Of a stretch of DNA of 64,000 nucleotides, positions 58,261 to 64,000 are shown one piece after another. The translations under genes and the position numbers were made by a program. Numbering within the stretch: position 1 is the first letter of the stretch; each line of letters opens with the position of its first letter. The stretch spans positions 3,968,001 through 4,032,000 of the forward strand of contig NZ_CP053985.1 of the NCBI RefSeq assembly GCF_013267355.1. The letters are read 5' to 3'. Under the pieces are notes generated by a model. The model worked only from the letters and a program-made list of their open reading frames with translations, was not told the origin of the DNA and did not search any database. This stretch comes from Achromobacter pestifer (GTDB taxonomy: Bacteria > Pseudomonadota > Gammaproteobacteria > Burkholderiales > Burkholderiaceae_B).

Positions 58261-60256
58261 TTTTCGCTAGCAACCTAGTACGGGCGTCTTCCGCGAGCAC
58301 GACCTCTTCGGCCGGCACGTAGTAGTCGCGCTTGTAGTTGAAGGTATGAACGATGGACACCAGGATCAGCGCCGCGAACGACAGCACGGCCAGCGGCCAC
58401 ATATGCCAGATCAACGCGAAACCCATCACCACGCTGATACCCGCCAGCACGATGCCCGCCCAGGTGTTCTTGGGCATGTGGATGGGGATGAAGCCCTGCT
58501 GCGGCCGCAGGTAGCCATGCTGCTTCATCTGCCACCAGGCGTCCTGGTCATGCACGCGCGGCGTGAAGGCGAAGTTGTAGTTGGGCGGCGGTGACGAAGT
58601 CGACCATTCCAGGGTGCGCGCGTCCCAAGGGTCGCCGGTATCGTCGCGCAGCGATTCGCGGCGGCGGTAGCTGACCACCAGCTGGATCAGGAAGCTGGCG
58701 ATGCCGCAGGCGATCAGCAGCGCGCCGAAGGCCGCCACCTGGAACCAGATCTGCAGGGACATGTCCTCGAAATGGTTCACGCGCCGCGTCACGCCCATCA
58801 GCCCCAGCACGTACAGCGGCATGAAGGCGACGTAGAAGCCCACCAGCCAGAACCAGAACGAGCACTTGCCCCAGAACGGATCGAGCTTGTAGCCGAAGGC
58901 CTTGGGGAACCAGTACGTGATGCCGGCCATCAGCCCGAAGAGCACGCCGCCGATGATCACGTTGTGGAAGTGCGCGATCAGGAACAGGCTGTTGTGCAGG
59001 ACGAAGTCGGCGGGCGGCACGGCCAGCAGCACGCCCGTCATGCCACCGATCACGAAGGTCACCATGAAGCCCAGGGTCCACAGCATGGGGACCTCGAAGC
59101 GGATGCGGCCGTGGTACATGGTGAACAGCCAGTTGAAGATCTTGGCGCCCGTGGGGATCGAGATGATCATGGTGGTGATCCCGAAGAACGAGTTCACGCT
59201 GGCCCCGGACCCCATGGTGAAGAAGTGGTGCAGCCACACCAGGTACGACAGCACCGTGATCACGACCGTGGCGTACACCATGGACGCATAGCCGAAGAGG
59301 CGCTTGCGGCAGAAGGTGGAGACCACTTCGGAGAAGATGCCGAAGGCCGGCAGGATCAGGATGTAGACCTCGGGGTGGCCCCAGATCCAGATCAGGTTCA
59401 CGTACATCATGGCGTTGCCGCCGAAGTCCGCGGTGAAGAAGTTGGTGCCCACGTAGCGGTCCATGGACAGCAGCGCCAGCACCGCGGTCAGCACCGGGAA
59501 GGCGGCCACGATCAGCACGTTGGTGCACAGCGCGGTCCAGGTGAAGATGGGCATGCGCATCATGGTCATGCCCGGCGCGCGCATCTTGACGATGGTCACC
59601 AGCAGGTTGACGCCGGACAGCAGCGTCCCCACCCCCGCTATCTGCAAGGCCCATATGTAGTAATCGACGCCCACGTCGGGACTCTGCATGATCCCCGATA
59701 AAGGTGGATACGCCAGCCAGCCGGTGCGCGCGAACTCGCCCACGAACAGCGACATCATGACCAGGATCACGCCGCCCGTGGTCATCCAGAAGCTGAAGTT
59801 GTTCAGGAACGGAAATGCCACGTCGCGCGCGCCGATCTGCAAGGGCACGATGTAGTTCATCAGGCCCGTGACCAGCGGCATGGCCACGAAGAAGATCATG
59901 ATCACGCCGTGCGCGGTGAAGATCTGGTCGTAGTGGTGCGGCGGCAGGTAGCCGGTCGAATCGCCGAACGCCACCGCCTGCTGCAAGCGCATCATGATGG
60001 CGTCGGCGAAGCCGCGCAGCAGCATCACGATGCCCAGGATGACGTACATGATGCCGATTTTCTTGTGGTCGATGCTGGTGAACCACTCGCGCCACAGATA
60101 GCCCCATTTGCCGTAGTAGGTGATGGCGCCCACCACCGCGATGCCGCCTATGGCGACCGCGATGAAAGTGAAGAGCAGGATCGGTTCATGGTAGGGAATG
60201 GCTTCCCAGGTCAACTTACCGAAGATCAGCTTGGTGAGGTCTGGTTGATCAGGCAT
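58253..60256 (-). CDS. cyoB: Cytochrome bo3 ubiquinol oxidase subunit I
   Basis: This 667-residue catalytic subunit of the proton-pumping heme-copper quinol oxidase has the low-spin heme ligand His in [19 protein letters not shown], the CuB/Tyr cross-link motif [15 protein letters not shown], the CuB ligands in [10 protein letters not shown], and the high-spin and second low-spin heme ligands in [16 protein letters not shown]. The D-channel motif [19 protein letters not shown] is also visible. It follows cyoA after 73 bases. Confidence 0.96.
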   Translation of the reverse strand: MPDQPDLTKLIFGKLTWEAIPYHEPILLFTFIAVAIGGIAVVGAITYYGKWGYLWREWFTSIDHKKIGIMYVILGIVMLLRGFADAIMMRLQQAVAFGDSTGYLPPHHYDQIFTAHGVIMIFFVAMPLVTGLMNYIVPLQIGARDVAFPFLNNFSFWMTTGGVILVMMSLFVGEFARTGWLAYPPLSGIMQSPDVGVDYYIWALQIAGVGTLLSGVNLLVTIVKMRAPGMTMMRMPIFTWTALCTNVLIVAAFPVLTAVLALLSMDRYVGTNFFTADFGGNAMMYVNLIWIWGHPEVYILILPAFGIFSEVVSTFCRKRLFGYASMVYATVVITVLSYLVWLHHFFTMGSGASVNSFFGITTMIISIPTGAKIFNWLFTMYHGRIRFEVPMLWTLGFMVTFVIGGMTGVLLAVPPADFVLHNSLFLIAHFHNVIIGGVLFGLMAGITYWFPKAFGYKLDPFWGKCSFWFWLVGFYVAFMPLYVLGLMGVTRRVNHFEDMSLQIWFQVAAFGALLIACGIASFLIQLVVSYRRRESLRDDTGDPWDARTLEWSTSSPPPNYNFAFTPRVHDQDAWWQMKQHGYLRPQQGFIPIHMPKNTWAGIVLAGISVVMGFALIWHMWPLAVLSFAALILVSIVHTFNYKRDYYVPAEEVVLAEDARTRLLAKNV

Positions 60257-60329
60257 CTCGATTCCAGCAAAAAGACCGCAATTTCACGTAGCCCCTGCAT
60301 CATCCGGATCGCCGTGCGCCAGCGATCCG

Positions 60330-61376
60330 CTACAGGACCAATCCTTCGGTGGCCGTGCACATCGCGCCCACATATTTTCGTGGCGCGCCGCTCAGGCCCA
60401 GGCGCTCGCGCGTATCCTCGTCCAGGGTCGTGACGTTGAGCGCGCCGGGTATGCCCATGCCGCCTTGCGCGTCGATCGCCATCGCGTCGCGCATGCACAT
60501 GCGGTTGGGTTCCACGCAGCGGTTGACGATCGCCTCGAACAGGCCGGGCGCGCTGGAGGCGTAGAGTTGCACCGGATTGCGCTCGCTGGGCTGTTCCAGC
60601 TTCAGGTAGATTTCGCGGCTGAGCGTGGCGTTGGAGGCGCGCGCGCCCGCCACCCACTTGTCGAAACCCTGCTGGTCCACGCCGTGGAACTTGAAGCGCA
60701 TGCCGGAAAAGCCCGAACCGCTGTAGTTGGCGGAAATGCCTTCGTATTCGCCAGGATGGTTGATCACCGCATGCAGCGTGGTCTGCATGCCGGGCATGGC
60801 GTAGATTTGGCCCGCCAGAGCAGGCACGAAGAACGAATTCATCACCGTGGACGAGGTGATCCTGAACTGGATGGGGCGGTCCACGGGCGCCGCCATTTCG
60901 TTCACCGCCGCGATGCCTTGTTCGGGATAGATGAACAGCCACTTCCAGTCCAGCGCCACGACCTCGACCACCAGCGGCTTGGTGCCGGGCGGCACTTCGC
61001 GGCCTTCGGACAGGCGCGCGAGCGGACGGTAGGGATCAAGCTGATGAGTGCTGACCCAGGTGAGCGCGCCCAGCGCAATGATGATCAGCAGCGGAGCCGC
61101 CCAGATCAGGAGCTCCAGCATGGTGGAGTGGTTCCATTCGGGGTCGTAGTGCGCTTCCTTGTTGCTGGCCCGGTAACGCCACGCGAACAGGAAGGTCAGG
61201 AAGATCACCGGCACGATGATCAGCAGCATCAAGCCGGTTGAAATGATGATCAGGTTGCGCTGTTGCAGGGCGACATCGCCCGAGGGCGAGAGCAGGACCG
61301 CATTGCATCCGGCGAGCAATGGCAGAGCGGCAACCAGGACCAATCCGCGGAACCTTGGGAAGGACGGCATGACCAT
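60330..61376 (-). CDS. cyoA: Cytochrome bo3 ubiquinol oxidase subunit II
   Basis: This 348-residue lipoprotein precursor (lipobox LLAGC) has two membrane helices (IISTGLMLLIIVPVIFLTFL, MLELLIWAAPLLIIIALGAL) and a cupredoxin domain. The CuA ligand cysteines are missing (GISANYSGSGFSGMRFKFHG), as expected for a quinol rather than cytochrome c oxidase. ATG 61376 is chosen; an ATG two codons later gives nearly the same protein. First gene of the cyoABCD-SURF1 operon, divergent from the MFS gene. Confidence 0.94.
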   Translation of the reverse strand: MVMPSFPRFRGLVLVAALPLLAGCNAVLLSPSGDVALQQRNLIIISTGLMLLIIVPVIFLTFLFAWRYRASNKEAHYDPEWNHSTMLELLIWAAPLLIIIALGALTWVSTHQLDPYRPLARLSEGREVPPGTKPLVVEVVALDWKWLFIYPEQGIAAVNEMAAPVDRPIQFRITSSTVMNSFFVPALAGQIYAMPGMQTTLHAVINHPGEYEGISANYSGSGFSGMRFKFHGVDQQGFDKWVAGARASNATLSREIYLKLEQPSERNPVQLYASSAPGLFEAIVNRCVEPNRMCMRDAMAIDAQGGMGIPGALNVTTLDEDTRERLGLSGAPRKYVGAMCTATEGLVL

Positions 61377-61592
61377 ACCCCGAAACGTAACCGTGGGAAG
61401 TAAACGCAACACTACGCTGGAAGCCGCGAAAAATCTAGGGTAAAAAGAACAAAAATGTGCAGGGCGACGCGCGCGGACCAGGGCTGCATGCCAATATTGG
61501 AGCGGCTCTGCGCGATATGGGCTGCAGGCGCGCGCGGGTGTTTCAGGATCGCAGGCAAGGCTGTTCCGAACCTCCTTTCAGCGAGCATTCAC

Positions 61593-62915
61593 ATGGCGAC
61601 CACCACGCAATATCCCGGTCATGCTCCTTCCCCCCCCGCGGCCGGCGGCGGCAGTCACGCCAAGGTGGCGCCAGGGGAAATCGCGGTGGGCGTGGTGGTG
61701 GGGCGCGCATCCGAGTACTTCGATTTCTTCGTCTTCGGCATCGCCTGCGTGCTGGTGTTTCCGCAGGTCTTTTTCCCCTTCGAACCGCGGCTGGAAGGCA
61801 TCCTCTGGTCCTTCGTCATCTTCTCGTTCGCGTTCATCATGCGGCCCATCGGCACCGCGCTGTCGATGGCGGCGCAACGGCGCTGGGGGCGAGCGACCAA
61901 GCTCACCATCGCCCTGTTCCTGCTGGGAACGGCCACGGTGGGCATGGCCTTCCTGCCTGGCTACAACGTCATCGGCGCGCATGCGATCACGCTGCTGGCG
62001 GTGTTCCGTTGCCTGCAGGGCCTGGCGCTGGGCGGTTCGTGGGACGGCCTGCCTTCGCTGCTGGCCTTGAATGCGCCGCCCAATCGCCGCGGCTGGTATT
62101 CGATGCTGGGCCAATTGGGCGCGCCCGTCGGCTTCATGGTGGCCAGCGCGCTGTTCCTGTTCCTGCATGTGACGCTGACCGAGGCCGATTTCCTGGAATG
62201 GGGCTGGCGCTATCCCTTCTTCGTGGCGTTCGCGATCAACGTGGTGGCGTTGTTCGCGCGGTTGCGGCTGGTCGTGACCGAGGAATACACGCAGCTGCTG
62301 GAAGAAGGCGAACTCGAACCGATCAGCATCACGAAGATGGTGCGCGAGCAAGGCTACAACCTGTTCATCGGCGCGTTCGCCGCGCTGGCGAGCTATGCCT
62401 TGTTCCACCTGGTCACGGTGTTTCCGCTGTCCTGGATCGCGGTCAGCGCCACCCAGCAGATCCAGGATGTGCTGATCGTGCAGATCATCGGCGCCGTGCT
62501 GGGCATTCTGGGCACCATTGCATCGGGCTGGTTGGCCGACCGCATCGGCCGGCGCACCACCTTGGGCCTGTTGGCCATGCTGATTGCCGTGTTCGCGCTG
62601 TTCACGCCCTGGCTGCTGGGCGGAGGGCCGAAGGCGCAGGACGCGTTCATTCTGGTGGGCTTCGTGCTGCTTGGGCTGTCCTACGGCCAGGCTTCGGGCA
62701 CCGTCACCGCGAACTTCACGCGCCGCTTCCGCTACACGGGCGCGGCGCTGACTTCCGACATGGCCTGGCTGATCGGCGCCGCGTTCGCGCCGCTGGTCGC
62801 GCTGGGCCTGTCGGCACGCTTCGGGCTGGTGGCGGTCAGCATCTATCTGCTGTCCGGGGCGGCTTGCACGCTGTTGGCGCTGCGCATCAACAAGGTGCTG
62901 GAAACGCGGGATTGA
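61593..62915 (+). CDS. MFS transporter (metabolite:H+ symporter type)
   Basis: This 440-residue inner-membrane carrier has about 12 helices. VGRASEYFDFFVFGIACVLV, the central LALGGSWDGLPSLLALNAPP, GSGTVTANFTRR-like loop (ASGTVTANFTRRFRYTGAAL) and WLADRIGRRTTLGLLAML (the MFS loop motif) place it in the metabolite:H+ symporter branch, which carries organic acids or osmolytes. ATG 61593 starts the family-typical charged lead. It is divergent from cyoA and ends in a strong terminator. Confidence 0.9.
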   Translation: MATTTQYPGHAPSPPAAGGGSHAKVAPGEIAVGVVVGRASEYFDFFVFGIACVLVFPQVFFPFEPRLEGILWSFVIFSFAFIMRPIGTALSMAAQRRWGRATKLTIALFLLGTATVGMAFLPGYNVIGAHAITLLAVFRCLQGLALGGSWDGLPSLLALNAPPNRRGWYSMLGQLGAPVGFMVASALFLFLHVTLTEADFLEWGWRYPFFVAFAINVVALFARLRLVVTEEYTQLLEEGELEPISITKMVREQGYNLFIGAFAALASYALFHLVTVFPLSWIAVSATQQIQDVLIVQIIGAVLGILGTIASGWLADRIGRRTTLGLLAMLIAVFALFTPWLLGGGPKAQDAFILVGFVLLGLSYGQASGTVTANFTRRFRYTGAALTSDMAWLIGAAFAPLVALGLSARFGLVAVSIYLLSGAACTLLALRINKVLETRD

Positions 62916-62925
62916 ATGGATGAAG

Positions 62926-62968
62926 AAAGGCCACGCCCGCGGAATTCCCGCAGGCGTGGCCTTTTTTT
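62926..62968 (+). terminator. Rho-independent terminator after the MFS gene
   Basis: 12-bp stem AAAGGCCACGCC / GGCGTGGCCTTT with a 15-base loop, followed by TTTT beyond the stem (seven T in all). It also lies between convergent genes and may serve both. Confidence 0.9.
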
Positions 62969-62987
62969 GTGTTGCGCAGTGGCAGGG

Positions 62988-64000
62988 CTAACGCACCGGC
63001 CAGCCGTACATCAGGCCGCCATCGCGCCATTGCGCGTTCAATGCACGCGGCAATTTCATCGGGCTGCTCATGCCCAGGTTGCGTTCATAGCTTTCGCCGT
63101 AATTGCCCACTTGCTTGACGATGTTGTAGGCCCATTTGTCGTCCACGCCCATGTTGCGCCCCATGCCGGGCGTGACGCCCAGGATGCGCTGCACGTTCGG
63201 GCTGTTGGCCTTGAGCTGCGCGTCGACGTTTGACGAGGTGATGCCGAATTCCTCGGCCTCCAGCATCGCGTTCAGCGACCAGCGCACGATGTTGATCCAG
63301 TTGTCGTCGCCCTGGCGCACCATGGGCCCGAGCGGGCTTTTGGAGATGTTCTCGTCCAGGATCACATAGCTGTCGGGATTTTCCAGCGTCATGCGCGAGG
63401 CGGCCAGCTGCGATTTGTCGGAGGTGAAGGCGTCGCAGCGCCCGGCCGAGAAGGCGCGCACGATCTCGTCGTATTTCTCGATGACCACGGGCTTGAAGCG
63501 CAGCGACTGTGAACGGAACCAGTCGGCCAGATCGAGTTCGGTCACGGTTCCAGGCTGCACGCAGATCGTGGCGCCGTCCAGCTCGCGCAGCTTCTTGACG
63601 CCCAGTTTGTTCGACACCATCACGCCCTGGCTGTCGTAATAGTTGACCGCCACGCTCAGCAGGCCGAGCGTGGTGTCGCGCGCCATGGTGGGCGTAACGT
63701 TGCGGGTCAGCACGTCGACTTCGCCGGATTGCAGCGCGGTGAAGCGAGCCTGCGTCGTGAGCGGCGTCAGGCGGTATTTCGTCGCGTCATTGAACACCGT
63801 GGTCGCGATGGCGCGGCACATGTCCACGTCCAGGCCATGCCAGGCGCCTTTGCTGTCGGGGGCCGAGAAGCCCTGTATGCCGGTCGATACGCCGCATTGC
63901 AGGTAGCCCCGCTTGCGGACCGTGTCGAGCGTGGGGCCGGCGAGCGCCTGGCTGGATACGGCGGCCAGCGCCAGGGCGCAAAGGGCGAAGGTGCGTCGGT
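62988..64000 (-). CDS. Amino-acid ABC transporter substrate-binding protein (AapJ-like), N-terminus cut by window edge
   Basis: The frame continues to the right edge of the window, where a signal-peptide-like stretch (TFALCALALAAVSSQALA) is visible, so only the very start is missing. The mature protein shows TLDTVRKRGYLQCGVSTGIQ, GFSAPDSKGAWHGLDMCRAI, the SBP loop TRNVTPTMARDTTLG and YYDSQGVMVSNKLGVKKL. This pattern is that of general L-amino-acid (AapJ/BztA) receptors. Permease and ATPase genes would lie beyond the window. Last visible gene; it converges on the MFS terminator. Confidence 0.92.
   Translation of the reverse strand, partial: RRTFALCALALAAVSSQALAGPTLDTVRKRGYLQCGVSTGIQGFSAPDSKGAWHGLDVDMCRAIATTVFNDATKYRLTPLTTQARFTALQSGEVDVLTRNVTPTMARDTTLGLLSVAVNYYDSQGVMVSNKLGVKKLRELDGATICVQPGTVTELDLADWFRSQSLRFKPVVIEKYDEIVRAFSAGRCDAFTSDKSQLAASRMTLENPDSYVILDENISKSPLGPMVRQGDDNWINIVRWSLNAMLEAEEFGITSSNVDAQLKANSPNVQRILGVTPGMGRNMGVDDKWAYNIVKQVGNYGESYERNLGMSSPMKLPRALNAQWRDGGLMYGWPVR

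Noticed and set aside
58548..60107. A 519-codon alternative frame on the same strand as cyoB
   Set aside because: cyoB in the other frame has every heme and copper ligand; this frame is His/Arg/Asp-rich and without a domain.

Overview
The window looks like chromosomal DNA of a GC-rich betaproteobacterium of the Alcaligenaceae (Achromobacter/Bordetella type). The evidence is the high GC, the several orphan Bug-type (TctC) solute receptors sitting inside CoA-catabolism gene clusters, the Burkholderiales-type trimeric porin, and a cyoABCD quinol oxidase operon that ends in a SURF1 gene. This placement is inferred from gene content, not from a database search. I saw no rRNA, tRNA, IS element, CRISPR array or integrated prophage.

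Layout. 1-4.7 kb: plus-strand acyl-CoA operon (DUF35 tail, thiolase-like, two acyl-CoA dehydrogenases, nitronate-monooxygenase-like enzyme). 4.7-6.7 kb: minus-strand three-gene unit with a contractile tail-sheath protein, a truncated AAA protein that has lost its Walker A motif, and a 78-residue protein. 7.1-10.4 kb: large exported repeat protein and a LysE exporter. 10.7-13.2 kb: hydroxyisobutyrate-dehydrogenase-like and aldehyde dehydrogenases. 13.3-24.0 kb: IclR-controlled catabolic island; a thiolase-like/DUF35 pair runs right, and a seven-gene operon (Bug receptor, two CaiB CoA-transferases, crotonase, acyl-CoA dehydrogenase, Fe-ADH-like, MmgE/PrpD) runs left to meet it. 25.3-33.1 kb: nine-gene minus-strand operon (Bug receptor, DUF35, thiolase-like, SDR, MaoC, CoA-transferase A/B, two acyl-CoA dehydrogenases) behind a LysR gene. 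34.3-39.2 kb: crotonase, CaiB, second LysR, Bug receptor, class II aldolase.

39.3-55 kb is housekeeping and stress material: GntR/TauE/DUF1634 unit, hydrolase, DyP peroxidase, aldo/keto reductase, metallophosphatase, LprI-like protein, 3-methyladenine glycosylase, MarR-GNAT fusion, pentapeptide protein, RcsB-like regulator, GvpU-like protein, WYL regulator, GST, exported ParB-like lipoprotein, Hpt protein. 55-64 kb: porin, SURF1 and cyoDCBA, an MFS carrier, and the start of an amino-acid ABC receptor.

How it works together. Each catabolic island combines a periplasmic receptor for a carboxylate (no TctAB permease is present), CoA activation by CoA-transferase, flavin dehydrogenation, hydration or oxidation, and a cysteine-less thiolase-like/DUF35 pair. 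That pair resembles the retro-aldolases of steroid side-chain degradation more than true thiolases. Two islands carry adjacent pairs of acyl-CoA dehydrogenases with complementary active-site losses, suggesting hetero-oligomers. Short repeated DNA boxes link the IclR gene to both ends of its island, and link the two paralogous LysR regions. The most unusual locus is the orphan sheath / dead-AAA unit at 4.7-6.7 kb.
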